Origin: Phycisphaerae bacterium
GTDB taxonomy: Bacteria; Planctomycetota; Phycisphaerae; UBA1845; UTPLA1
NCBI GenBank assembly: GCA_019636475.1
Contig: JAHBXN010000008.1
Location: 62,001-126,000, forward strand
Direction of reading: 5' to 3'
Length of the DNA: 64,000 nt
Part shown: positions 37,093 through 45,186 of the stretch, one piece after another
Layout of the letters: the number at the start of each line of letters is the position of its first letter
Numbering within the stretch: position 1 is the first letter of the stretch
The notes under the pieces: generated by a model
The model's database searches: none
Told to the model about the DNA's origin: nothing
What the model saw: only the letters and a program-made list of their open reading frames with translations
Made by a program: the position numbers and the translations under genes

Positions 37093-38187
37093 TCACGTGC
37101 CGGCTCGTTCACTCGCAATTGGCGGCTGACGGAGTACCGACGTCGGCCTGCGGCTGATGGTGCTGGTCGACTTGCGGCCGGTCGCCGCCGTGTCGATCGC
37201 ACTGAGAATCCCGGGACCCACGATCGAATCGTCTTCAACGATGGCTCCATCGCCGACATATGCGTAAGGTCCGACGATGCAGCGTGCGCCGATCCGGGCG
37301 TTCCCCTCGATATAACTGAACGGTTTGATCTCGCAGTCGTGACCGACTTGCGCTCGGCTGTCGATCCATGTGGAATCCGGATCGACAATGGTTACGCCCT
37401 GTTCCATCCAGCCGTTTTGAATCCGCCGCTGCATCAGTTTCGCGACCTCAGCCAGATCGACGCGGGAGTTGATCCCGACCGCATCGACGGCCGGCACCTG
37501 GGTCGAAGCGAGGACCGTGCCGCCGTCGGCTCGGATGATTTCGAGCAGATCAGTGATGTAATACTCGCCCTTGGCGTTGTTCGGCTGCACTTTCGGCAGA
37601 GCCGAAAGCAGGGTGGCCGCGTCAAAGCAGTAGTAGCTTGGATTCACTTCCTTGATTTCGAGCTGCTGCGGCGTGCAATCTCGATGCTCAACGATTTTCT
37701 CGAACTCGCCCGAACTGCCGCGGACGATTCGGCCGTAGCCGGTGGGATCGTCGAGGAATGTTGTCGCGATCGACGCCTTTGCGGCCGCGGCTCGATGACA
37801 CTGAAGCAAGGCGCTGAGTGTTTCAGCTCGGATCATCGGCATGTCGCCGGCAATAACGATGACATCCCCAACGAAGCCCTTCAGCTTGTCCGCACACATC
37901 GAGACAGCGTGCGCCGTGCCTTTCTGTTCAACCTGTTCGACGAATGTCACGCCCGGCTCGTTCGAGAAATGCCGGATGATCGCGTCTTTCGCAAAGCCGA
38001 CCACGACGTGAAAGCGGTCGAGACCGGCCGACCGACAGGCGCCGAAGACATACGACAGCATCGGTCTGCCGCATAGCTCGTGCATGACCTTCGGCAACTC
38101 GGTCTTCATCCGCGTGCTCTTGCCGGCTGCGAGAATGATGACAGCGGCCTGACGCTGGGGAATCTTGCTTTTCTGCGGGTTGTTCAT
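37093..38187 (-). CDS. glmU: GlmU-like N-acetylglucosamine-1-phosphate uridyltransferase, C-terminally short
   Basis: The protein has 364 residues from ATG 38187; ATG 38211 is possible. GlmU is usually about 456. The pyrophosphorylase domain is intact: VIILAAGKSTRMKTELPKVMHEL, VEQKGTAHAVSMC, VIAGDMPMIR and GEYYITDLLEI. Only three or four hexapeptide turns of the left-handed helix follow (IDSRAQVGHDCEIKPFSYIE, then GARCIVGPYAYVG). The rest of the acetyltransferase domain is replaced by a Ser/Arg/Thr-rich tail. It should make UDP-GlcNAc from GlcNAc-1-P. The acetyl-transfer step would need another protein. Confidence 0.85.
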   Translation of the reverse strand: MNNPQKSKIPQRQAAVIILAAGKSTRMKTELPKVMHELCGRPMLSYVFGACRSAGLDRFHVVVGFAKDAIIRHFSNEPGVTFVEQVEQKGTAHAVSMCADKLKGFVGDVIVIAGDMPMIRAETLSALLQCHRAAAAKASIATTFLDDPTGYGRIVRGSSGEFEKIVEHRDCTPQQLEIKEVNPSYYCFDAATLLSALPKVQPNNAKGEYYITDLLEIIRADGGTVLASTQVPAVDAVGINSRVDLAEVAKLMQRRIQNGWMEQGVTIVDPDSTWIDSRAQVGHDCEIKPFSYIEGNARIGARCIVGPYAYVGDGAIVEDDSIVGPGILSAIDTAATGRKSTSTISRRPTSVLRQPPIASERAGT

Positions 38188-38297
38188 GTGAATCAGTACA
38201 TTCGGACACATGAATGTCGCCGGGGTTTCGCTTCGACGAAAATCCGGAGCGACCTCAGGTGTCCAATTGCGCCGGCCTTCCCGGCGCCGGACAACGA

Positions 38298-38368
38298 CTA
38301 CCCGGCGAGGACTCGAACCTCGACAAGCAGGACCAAAACCTGCTGTGCTACCATTACACTACCGGGTA
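38298..38368 (-). tRNA. tRNA-Gln (anticodon UUG)
   Basis: Read on the minus strand, the 7-bp acceptor stem is TACCCGG with CCGGGTA. The D-arm has GTGT/GCAC, and the anticodon stem GCAGG/CCTGC has the loop TTTTGGT, giving anticodon TTG. The variable loop is 4 bases. The T-arm CGAGG/CCTCG has loop TTCGAGT, and the discriminator is G. The U-A first pair is typical of tRNA-Gln. CCA is not encoded. It lies 110 bases upstream of the glmU-like gene on the same strand. Confidence 0.96.
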
Positions 38369-38586
38369 ATGGGCGTTATTCGGTTTTCCCTGCATGCAGC
38401 GACGACATGGCCGCGATTTCGAGGCTCGGGACAACTGGCCCGGGGCCCAAGGTTCGCTACCATTGATGAGACGCGGCTGCGAAGGTGCTCTCCAAGGCTA
38501 GTACGTCCGGCCGCGTTGCTGGACGCCCTTTGACCGCCATCACACTTCGGCTACTTCGGTCTGCCCTCAGGTCGAGCGAGCAGGGC

Positions 38587-38614
38587 AATATACCCTGTGC
38601 GCTGCTGGTGTCAA
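38587..38614 (-). promoter_or_regulatory. strong sigma-70 promoter upstream of tRNA-Gln
   Basis: On the minus strand TTGACA (38609-38614, perfect) and TATATT (38587-38592, 5 of 6) are 16 bases apart. Expected start is near 38580. No gene start follows closely; the next mapped product is tRNA-Gln. Confidence 0.65.
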
Positions 38615-38715
38615 TGGGTCGATATGCAACGGAAGGCTCCGTGCAGTGTGACGTCCGTAACTTTCCTCCCATGCAATGGATACGCTGGTCTAAGCTTCGG
38701 TCCGTTGATCTGTGC

Positions 38716-38744
38716 TTGAAAACAGACCGACTGGTCGGTATAGT
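38716..38744 (+). promoter_or_regulatory. sigma-70 promoter for tetR-dinB
   Basis: TTGAAA (38716-38721, 5 of 6) and TATAGT (38739-38744, 5 of 6) have a 17-base spacer. The predicted transcript start falls at about 38751, which is the A of the tetR ATG, so the mRNA may have no leader. Confidence 0.7.
38726..38739 (+). promoter_or_regulatory. inverted-repeat operator, likely TetR-family binding site
   Basis: ACCGAC-TG-GTCGGT is a perfect 6-bp inverted repeat placed between the -35 and -10 of the tetR promoter. This is the classic geometry for autorepression by a TetR-family dimer. Its sequence resembles known TetR/AcrR-type sites. Confidence 0.7.
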
Positions 38745-38750
38745 AAGGCT

Positions 38751-39407
38751 ATGGACCAGATTCCCAAGGAAACTGCGAAGGAAAGGATCATCCGCCAGGC
38801 GATCGAGCTGTTTCGTCGGACCGGATTTCTCGCGACGACGGTGGATCAGGTCTGCGCGGCTGCCGGGGTGAGCAAGGGAGCGTTTTTTCACCACTTCGGC
38901 AGCAAGGAGGAGTTGGCGGAAGCCTGCCTGTCGCGTTGGTGTTCGATGCTCCAGGAAATGGAGCAGGAAGCGCCCTTCTGCAGACACCCGGATCCGCTGG
39001 AAAAGCTGAAAGGCGCGATGGAATTCCATATCGGGGTCTTTGAGTCGCCCGACGTCATCAAGTCGTGCCTCGCCGGAACGACCGTTCAAGAAGTCTCCGA
39101 GACTCACCCACGACTGCGCGAAGCGTCCAATGCGTGCTTTACAGCCGGCAGGATCCGTTTTGCCGCGTTGATCGACGGGGCTGCTGCGGCCTGTGGAAAG
39201 CCGGTCGATTCGTCATCGATGGCGGCGCTGTGGCTCGCGACGATGCAGGGGGCGCTTCTGCTTTACAAGGCCTCGAACGATTCTATGGTGATTCGGAGCA
39301 CGCTGTCGCAGGTTCGCGATTACATCATTTGTCAATTGTCAGCGTCGGATGCGAGTAAGCATGTCGGCGAAGTCTCTTCATCCCCAGATAGCGAGGATTC
39401 AAAATGA
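38751..39407 (+). CDS. TetR/AcrR-family transcriptional regulator
   Basis: The protein has 218 residues from ATG 38751. The N-terminal helix-turn-helix is canonical: KERIIRQAIELFRRTGFLATTVDQVCAAAGVSKGAFFHHFGSKEEL (residues about 9-55, written here for its motif positions). The C-terminal domain, which senses a ligand, includes CLAGTTVQEVSETHP. It probably represses its own promoter through the inverted repeat at 38726-38739. The stop overlaps the dinB-like start (ATGA), so the two form an operon. The inducer is unknown. Confidence 0.93.
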   Translation: MDQIPKETAKERIIRQAIELFRRTGFLATTVDQVCAAAGVSKGAFFHHFGSKEELAEACLSRWCSMLQEMEQEAPFCRHPDPLEKLKGAMEFHIGVFESPDVIKSCLAGTTVQEVSETHPRLREASNACFTAGRIRFAALIDGAAAACGKPVDSSSMAALWLATMQGALLLYKASNDSMVIRSTLSQVRDYIICQLSASDASKHVGEVSSSPDSEDSK

Positions 39408-39907
39408 CCGTGGCCAGTCTGTTTTTGCAGGAGTTTGAGCAGGAGAGCCGTACGACTCACAGATTCCTGGAGCGCACCCCTGAAGACAAGCTGAATTGGC
39501 GGCCGCATGAAAAGTCCATGACCGTCGGTCAGTTGGCGCTGCACATCGCGGCTGCGCCGGGCGCCATCATCGAGATGGCCATTCAGAATGACGTGGCCGC
39601 ACCTGATTTCAGCCGGCCCGCGCCTCAGCCTGCAAGCAAGGCGGAGATCATGGCGGCTTTCGCGATGAGCGTTTCGGCGGTGAAGACGAGCCTCCCGACG
39701 ATTTCCGATGCGGCCATGCAGGAAACATGGAGGGCGCTTCGCGGCGACAAGGTGCTGTTTGAAATGCCCCGCGCGGCGTTTGTTCGCAGCATTCTGCTCA
39801 ATCACATCTACCATCATCGAGGTCAGTTCGGAGTCTATCTTCGATTGCTCGGCGCGCAGGTACCGTCGAGCTACGGCCCGAGCGCGGACGAGACGCCGGG
39901 CGGTTGA
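39404..39907 (+). CDS. DinB-family (metal-dependent, four-helix) protein
   Basis: The protein has 167 residues. Its ATG overlaps the tetR stop. The DinB fold pattern is clear: LERTPEDKLNWRPHEKSMTVGQLALHIA near the start and LLNHIYHHRGQFGVYLRLLG near the end, which supply the three His metal ligands. Members include thiol-S-transferases such as bacillithiol or mycothiol transferases and enzymes of unknown substrate. Control by a linked TetR regulator suggests detoxification or stress. The thiol partner is not known here. Confidence 0.85.
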   Translation: MTVASLFLQEFEQESRTTHRFLERTPEDKLNWRPHEKSMTVGQLALHIAAAPGAIIEMAIQNDVAAPDFSRPAPQPASKAEIMAAFAMSVSAVKTSLPTISDAAMQETWRALRGDKVLFEMPRAAFVRSILLNHIYHHRGQFGVYLRLLGAQVPSSYGPSADETPGG

Positions 39908-40018
39908 CAAACCGAGTCGCGGATTTCCCTTGGGCGGTCAGTTGATTTCAACCGTCAGACCAGTCTTGCCCCCGCAAGCCGTCGGCAGTTCTTTTGCGAT
40001 TCCCGATGCTCCGGTGGA

Positions 40019-40588
40019 TCATGAGCGGGGCCGGATATAGCGGACAGCCGCGGGAAAATCCGCCTCCACCGGACCAGTTCGGACCCAGTCCGACGGGTTC
40101 CACTCCGGAAAGAAGGTGTCACCGGGGAAATCCCCTTCGATGGTGGTGATGAACAGTTCGTCGGCCCGATCGATCGTTGAGGCGTAGAGTTGGCCGCCAC
40201 CGATGATGAAGGCAGTCTCCTCGCTTCGTCGGCGGCACAGTTCGACAGCGTCGTCGACAGTTCGGACCACATCGAGGCACGTTTGATCGGGAGACCTCCG
40301 CGCGGCCTCATCGTCGGGGCTGAACAGCACGGCGATGGCCGGATCGCCGCTCTGTGTGAGTGACTTCGCGACCTTTGGCCGATAGCCAGCGTGTCGTGTG
40401 ATGATGATGTTTCGGCGGCGGGGCAGAGGGCGCCCCATTGATTCGTAAGTCTTGCGTCCCATGATCACTGCGTGGCCTTGGGTGGTGCGTTTGAAGAACT
40501 TCAGATCCTCCGGAACATGCCAGGGCAGTCGGCCGTCCTTGCCGATCACTCGGTCGGCAGTCATGGCGACGATAATGATGATCTTCAT
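40019..40588 (-). CDS. folA: dihydrofolate reductase
   Basis: The protein has 189 residues. It has the motif set of the enzyme: VAMTADRVIGKDGRLPWHVPEDLKFFKRTT, then VIMGRKTYESMGRPLPRRRNIIIT, and TAFIIGGGQLYAST. The length exceeds E. coli FolA (159) because of an insert of about 25 residues near the middle (SLTQSGDPAIAVLFSPDDEA). It makes tetrahydrofolate. Divergent from the OmpA-like gene. Confidence 0.93.
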   Translation of the reverse strand: MKIIIIVAMTADRVIGKDGRLPWHVPEDLKFFKRTTQGHAVIMGRKTYESMGRPLPRRRNIIITRHAGYRPKVAKSLTQSGDPAIAVLFSPDDEAARRSPDQTCLDVVRTVDDAVELCRRRSEETAFIIGGGQLYASTIDRADELFITTIEGDFPGDTFFPEWNPSDWVRTGPVEADFPAAVRYIRPRS

Positions 40589-40948
40589 GCCGTATTTGTA
40601 ACGCGGGGGGCGGCGGGAGCAAACGGGCCGAATTCGTGTTGTTGATCGGAACGCCGGGCGTGGGGACTTTGCCTCTCGAATTGAATCGGGCCGGAAAGCC
40701 GGGGCGACTGTGAATTCATTGTCGCGGGGAAGAACTCACAGCGGGTCTTGATCGTCCTGATTCATGGGCAGTGCGAAGTCGTGTGTTCAGGCGGCGTCGC
40801 GTTGCCTGTTGATTTGCAAGTTTGAACGGATCAACCGTTGATACGATGTGGATGGTTCAGCATAATGCTTGCTTGTTATCGCGCGGGGCGCGTGGTGGAA
40901 CGGACACGGAATAAAGTCATTTTCTTTTATGGATGCTGGAGGCTTAGG
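40589..40948. other. divergent intergenic region, 360 bases
   Basis: This lies between folA (minus) and the OmpA-like gene (plus). An open frame reaches back to 40838 but the lipoprotein signal and GGAGG favour the 40949 start, leaving the rest noncoding. I see no RNA gene. Confidence 0.4.
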
Positions 40949-41821
40949 ATGAGCAGAGTCAGGATGATGACACTGATTGCGGGGCTGGGGGCGACGTGGC
41001 TGATGTCGACGGGCTGCGTCTCTCAGGATGAATACCTTCGCGAGAAGTTCGCACGACGAAAGGCCGTCGAACGATGCGAAACGCTCGAGCGCGACCTGCA
41101 GGACGAGCGCAACCGCGTGATGGCACTGGAGACGGAGCGAGAGAGCCTTCGAAACCAGTTGAACGCCAAGAACGAACTGGCGGATAACTACAAGGCCGAG
41201 CGCGATCGACTGGAAGAGTATGTTGCGAGGCTGCAGGCGGATCTGGATCGCCTCGGTGGACAGGGACTGGGCGAAATCAAGGTCGTCGAAGTGAAACTTC
41301 CGCCTGAACTGGATCGGGCGTTGCAGGAATTTGCTTCAAAGTATCCGGACGCGGTTGAATACGATCCACGCCGAGGCGCGGTTCGATGGAAGAGCGATCT
41401 GACCTTTGACAAGGGCAGTGATCATGTTCGGCAGAATGTGATCGATTCGCTGAGATCGTTCGCCCAGATTGTGAACTCGCCGGCTGCCAGCAGTTTCGAG
41501 GTGGTCGTGGTGGGGCATACCGACAATCTGCGAATCGTGAACCCTGCTACGCTCCGCGACCATCCGACGAATTGGCATCTCTCCGTACATCGAGCCATCT
41601 CGGTGATGGGTGTGCTCGGCTCGAATGGCGTGGCTTCGACACGGCTCGGCGTGATGGGTTACGGCGAGTTCCGGCCGCGAGTCCCGAATCCTGCCACGGG
41701 CGGCAGCGAGGCCAATCGCCGGGTCGAAATTTTCCTTGTAAGCACGAACGAGGCCATACCGACCGACACGACGGGAGCGGTTGCACCGTACGAACCGGTG
41801 CACGTCGCGTCCGGCAATTGA
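40949..41821 (+). CDS. OmpA/Pal-like peptidoglycan-binding lipoprotein
   Basis: The protein has 290 residues from ATG 40949, with GGAGG 12 bases upstream. The signal ends in a lipobox (ATWLMSTGC). Residues about 30-105 form an acidic/basic coiled coil with YKAERDRLEEYVARLQADL. The OmpA domain follows: LTFDKGSDHVRQNVIDSLR, VVVVGHTDNLRI, LSVHRAISVMGVLGSNGV and GYGEFRPRVPNPATGGSEANRRVEI, with the Asp and Arg that bind diaminopimelate. It tethers the outer membrane to peptidoglycan. A strong terminator follows. Confidence 0.92.
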   Translation: MSRVRMMTLIAGLGATWLMSTGCVSQDEYLREKFARRKAVERCETLERDLQDERNRVMALETERESLRNQLNAKNELADNYKAERDRLEEYVARLQADLDRLGGQGLGEIKVVEVKLPPELDRALQEFASKYPDAVEYDPRRGAVRWKSDLTFDKGSDHVRQNVIDSLRSFAQIVNSPAASSFEVVVVGHTDNLRIVNPATLRDHPTNWHLSVHRAISVMGVLGSNGVASTRLGVMGYGEFRPRVPNPATGGSEANRRVEIFLVSTNEAIPTDTTGAVAPYEPVHVASGN

Positions 41822-41861
41822 CGCGCGCCTCGATCTTCTGATTTGAGTAGAAATTCCGAGA

Positions 41862-41891
41862 ACCGGCGGATTCGCATCCGCCGGTTTTTTT
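41862..41891 (+). terminator. intrinsic terminator after the OmpA-like gene
   Basis: ACCGGCGGAT (41862-41871) pairs perfectly with ATCCGCCGGT (41876-41885), with a TCGC tetraloop, followed by six T. It also lies downstream of convergent lysC but has T-run polarity for the plus strand. Confidence 0.95.
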
Positions 41892-41947
41892 GCGCCAGGC
41901 CGATTGTCTCCCGGTTGCGGCTCGCCTGCTTCCAGGGCGGCCGTCCG

Positions 41948-43189
41948 CTAGGCCCTGGGTTCGGCAGGCTCCTGGCTCAGTTCGAATGCCGAATGTATGG
42001 CACGGAGCGCTGTAGGGCCGTCGTCAGCCTTGACGATCACGCTGATGACGATTTCGCTCGTGCTGATGTTCTCGATATTGACGTTCGTTTTGTGCAGTGC
42101 GTCGAACATTCTCGATGCAACGCCGGTATGCGTGCGCATTCCGACGCCGACGACCGAGACCTTCGCCAGTCCTTCGCGAATCTTGATGACCACACCGGGA
42201 ATCTCGTTGGCAAAGCTGCCGCAGATGCTCTCGGCGTCTTTCTTTTCGGCCGCTTCGATGGTGAAGCTGATGTCGGCGGTCCGGCCTCCCTCGTGGATGA
42301 CCTGAATAATATCGTCAACGATCACGCCCTGTTCGGCGACCCGGGTGAACAATTCGGCGGCCAGACCCGGGCGATTGGGCACGCCCGTGATCTCAACCCG
42401 GGCGAGGTCTTTCTTCAGTGCGGCGCCGCGCACAATCACCTGCTGCAAATCGGATGATTCCTTCACGATGTCAGTTCCTCTTGCGTCGGTATAGCTGCTG
42501 CGGACGTGAATGGTGACGCCGTAGTTCTTGCCCAACTCGATGCTGCGGGAGTGCATGACCTGCGCGCCGAGCGAAGCCAGCTCCAGCATCTCGTCATAGA
42601 AAATGTACGGCAGTTTTCTTGCTTCCGGCACCACACGCGGATCGGCCGTGTAGATTCCGTCCACGTCGGTATAAATCTCGCACACGTCCGCGCCCAGTGC
42701 CGCGGCCAGCGCGACAGCGGTCGTATCGGATCCGCCGCGCCCGAGCGTCGTCACGTTGGCCGATTCGTCCACCCCCTGGAAGCCCGCGACAATGACGATG
42801 CTGCCTTCCTTCAACAGCTGGATAATTCGGTTCTTCTGGGTGATTTCGCGGATTCGCGCCCGGCCGAAGGCGCCATAGGTCCTCAGACCGACCTGCCCGC
42901 CGGTCAGACTGATTGCATCATGACCCGCGTGGTGGATCGCCATTGCCATCAGGGCGATGGAGACTTGCTCGCCGGTGGATAGGAGCTGGTCCATCTCTCG
43001 GCGGCTGGGGCGGTCCGTCACCTGATAAGCCAGATCGATCAGCTTGTCCGTGTAGTCGCCCATCGCCGAGACGACGACAACGACCTGATGACCTTCTATT
43101 TTGGCACGAATCGCTCGGCGGGCGGCACGGTGGATCATTTCGGCGTCTTTGACGCTCGTGCCGCCGAATTTCTGAACGACGAGACCCAT
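41948..43189 (-). CDS. lysC: aspartate kinase
   Basis: The protein has 413 residues. It has VQKFGGTSVKDAEMI at the N-terminus, FQGVDESANVTTLGRGGSDTTAVALAAALGADVCEIYTDVDG in the kinase core (residues about 155-195), and two ACT repeats at the C-terminus (ISFTIEAAEKKDAE; LAKVSVVGVGMRTHTGVASR). It makes aspartyl phosphate, first step to Lys, Met, Thr and diaminopimelate; asd at 53.8 kb gives the next step. ACT domains imply feedback by Lys and/or Thr. Confidence 0.96.
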   Translation of the reverse strand: MGLVVQKFGGTSVKDAEMIHRAARRAIRAKIEGHQVVVVVSAMGDYTDKLIDLAYQVTDRPSRREMDQLLSTGEQVSIALMAMAIHHAGHDAISLTGGQVGLRTYGAFGRARIREITQKNRIIQLLKEGSIVIVAGFQGVDESANVTTLGRGGSDTTAVALAAALGADVCEIYTDVDGIYTADPRVVPEARKLPYIFYDEMLELASLGAQVMHSRSIELGKNYGVTIHVRSSYTDARGTDIVKESSDLQQVIVRGAALKKDLARVEITGVPNRPGLAAELFTRVAEQGVIVDDIIQVIHEGGRTADISFTIEAAEKKDAESICGSFANEIPGVVIKIREGLAKVSVVGVGMRTHTGVASRMFDALHKTNVNIENISTSEIVISVIVKADDGPTALRAIHSAFELSQEPAEPRA

Positions 43190-43330
43190 GGAGATTCAAT
43201 CACCGACAAGGGTTGCATTGAACACGATCACACCGTGAACAGTGATCGAGGCATAGTGTTGATTCGTCGAGACGCGATTGCAAGGGGTGTTGCCGCGAAG
43301 CATGATTCGCCGGGTCCTTTGGCAAATCGA

Positions 43331-44410
43331 CTACTTCCAGATCAGTTCGCCTTTTCCTCGCCGGATCACGCCGATGACGGATGCCGTTTCGCCGGATTTC
43401 CGAAGGTGGCCAAGCACGCTGTTTACAAACGGAGGACTCACCACGAGAACGAAGCCAATACCCATGTTAAAGACGCGGTACATCTCCTCCTCGTCCACAC
43501 CAAGTGATTCGATCAATCTGAACACCGGCGGTATCGGCCACGATCCTCGATTCAGTACGACATTGCAGTTCTCGGGTACCACGCGCGGCACATTGCCCTC
43601 AAGGCCGCTGCCTGTGATATGTGACATCGCCAGCACCACGCGTTTGCGCTTGTATTTCTGCAGGAGCGACAGCACCGATTTCACGTAGATTCGTGTCGGA
43701 CGCATGACGGCGTCTTCCAGGGATTCACCCAGGTCGATTGGCGGCGAGCTCTTGCGCTTGTCCAGACGTTGCAGTGCCGCACGCACGAGCGAGTAGCCAT
43801 TCGAATGTATGCCGCTGGAGGCAATGCCGATGACCACGTCACCCGGCTGGGTGCGGCGGCCGTCGATGATGCGATTGTGTTCGACCACACCGACGCAAAA
43901 TCCGGCCAGATCGAAATGCGTGGGCGCATAAAGTGCCGGCATTTCGGCCGTCTCGCCACCGAGCAGCGCGCAGCCCGCGAGAGCGCACCCTCGCGAGATA
44001 CCGTCGACGAGGAGGGCCACTTCATCGGGATCCAGCTTGTGACAGGCGACATAGTCGAGAAAGAAGAGCGGCTCGGCGCCGCAGGTAAGGACATCGTTCA
44101 CATTCATCGCAACCAGGTCGATCCCGAGATCGGCGATGCGGTTCCATTCGATGCCGAGAAGCAACTTGGATCCGACGCCGTCCGCGCCGGCGGCCAGGAC
44201 CGGATCCTTGTAGCCACGCCGGAGCAGTCTTTCACGAAAATCGAGTCGCATGAGGCCGGCAAAGCCGCCATGTCGCGAAATGACCCTGGGGTCATAGGTG
44301 CGCTTCATGGCGTGTTTGATCCTCTCAACCATGACGTCGTTGGCGTCGATGTCGACGCCGGATGACTTATAAGTCAGTGGAGGGGAGCTTGGCGGTCGGT
44401 GTTTGGCCAT
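43331..44410 (-). CDS. purM: phosphoribosylformylglycinamidine cyclo-ligase
   Basis: The protein has 359 residues from ATG 44410. The frame stays open upstream, but no earlier codon has a better ribosome site. Motifs: KSSGVDIDANDVMVERIK, then AAGADGVGSKLLLGIEWN, VNDVLTCGAEPLFFLDYVA, LLGGETAEMPALY and SHITGSGLEGNVPRV. It closes the imidazole ring in purine synthesis. purB lies 3 kb away on the other strand, so they are not an operon. Confidence 0.95.
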   Translation of the reverse strand: MAKHRPPSSPPLTYKSSGVDIDANDVMVERIKHAMKRTYDPRVISRHGGFAGLMRLDFRERLLRRGYKDPVLAAGADGVGSKLLLGIEWNRIADLGIDLVAMNVNDVLTCGAEPLFFLDYVACHKLDPDEVALLVDGISRGCALAGCALLGGETAEMPALYAPTHFDLAGFCVGVVEHNRIIDGRRTQPGDVVIGIASSGIHSNGYSLVRAALQRLDKRKSSPPIDLGESLEDAVMRPTRIYVKSVLSLLQKYKRKRVVLAMSHITGSGLEGNVPRVVPENCNVVLNRGSWPIPPVFRLIESLGVDEEEMYRVFNMGIGFVLVVSPPFVNSVLGHLRKSGETASVIGVIRRGKGELIWK

Positions 44411-44724
44411 GTTGGGATGTGCCCGGGAGAATCGCTCGAAAGCGCTCCTTTTAGCATGCGGACCGAAGCGTCGCAACCAGAGTTGCGGCCTCCCGGTCTA
44501 TTTACGGGCGATTGGCTCTAACTGCTTAATCGCAATAGTGTTATGTAAATGGCGCGGAAAGGGGGGTGCGGCGAACCCAGCCCGGATTCCGGTCGTATGA
44601 ACGATACCTACTCCTTCTTCTCTGATGCGGCAGGGTTGGCTCGATCAACGGATTTGGTCGGGCCAACCCTTCACTGTTTTTACGCAGTCCGGGTTAGAAT
44701 CGCGCCGGGGGCGTGGAGGTCGAG
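44411..44724. other. divergent intergenic region with inverted repeat, 314 bases
   Basis: This region holds the promoters of purM (minus) and yjbQ (plus). An inverted repeat AGGGTTGGC (44632-44640) with GCCAACCCT (44662-44670) could form a 9-bp stem. A TAGAAT -10-like element is at 44694-44699, with TTCACT 19 bases upstream, a marginal promoter for yjbQ. No purine riboswitch is recognised ahead of purM. Confidence 0.4.
44632..44670. repeat. 9-bp inverted repeat between purM and yjbQ
   Basis: AGGGTTGGC and GCCAACCCT pair perfectly across a 21-base loop. No T-run at the right distance for a clear terminator. It may be a regulatory stem or a protein site. Confidence 0.4.
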
Positions 44725-45144
44725 ATGAAGGCGTTTCGTAAGGAGCTTTGGTTCGAGATTCCCACCCGCAGGGCCTACCTCAATATCACGCCACAGGTTG
44801 AGGCGGCGCTCACGGAAAGCGGCGTTCGCGAGGGTATGTGCCTCGTGAATGCGATGCACATCAGCGCAAGTGTTTTCATCAACGATGACGAGCAAGGCCT
44901 GCACTCCGACTTCGATCGCTGGCTGGAACAACTGGCGCCGCACGAGCCGATTCGGCAGTATCGGCACAATGACACCGGTGAGGACAACGCCGACGCGCAC
45001 CTGAAACGAACGATCATGGGCCGCGAAGTGGTCATCGCGATCACGTCCGGAAAGCTGGATTTCGGACCGTGGGAGCAGATCTTTTACGGCGAGTTTGACG
45101 GGCGGCGCAAAAAACGCGTGCTTGTGAAAATCATCGGCGAGTGA
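44725..45144 (+). CDS. yjbQ: YjbQ family (UPF0047) protein
   Basis: The protein has 139 residues from ATG 44725, with GGAGG 5 bases upstream. The family signature is complete: [46 protein letters not shown], and [17 protein letters not shown]. coli YjbQ has thiamine-phosphate synthase activity in vitro and the true role is debated. The His-rich surface suggests metal binding. Confidence 0.93.
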   Translation: MKAFRKELWFEIPTRRAYLNITPQVEAALTESGVREGMCLVNAMHISASVFINDDEQGLHSDFDRWLEQLAPHEPIRQYRHNDTGEDNADAHLKRTIMGREVVIAITSGKLDFGPWEQIFYGEFDGRRKKRVLVKIIGE

Positions 45145-45186
45145 CTCGAAGCGCCACGAGGCAACCGTCAGGCCGCAAACCGGCGT

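Larger units (their letters stand above)
38369..38750. other. divergent intergenic region with two promoters, 382 bases
   Basis: No protein gene is supported. It contains a minus-strand promoter (38587-38614) that would transcribe about 210 bases before reaching tRNA-Gln, and the plus-strand tetR promoter (38716-38744) with its operator. The 38370-38580 stretch may be a long leader or a separate small RNA. I did not recognise 4.5S, 6S, RNase P or tmRNA hallmarks in it. Confidence 0.55.

Noticed and set aside
36607-38076. 489-residue open frame antisense to prs and glmU
   Set aside because: It lies opposite two clear enzymes, has no ribosome site, and its composition is that of a shadow frame in high-G+C DNA.
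38370-38580. 4.5S, 6S, RNase P or tmRNA gene upstream of tRNA-Gln
   Set aside because: None of the core motifs of these RNAs is visible; kept only as an unassigned transcribed region.
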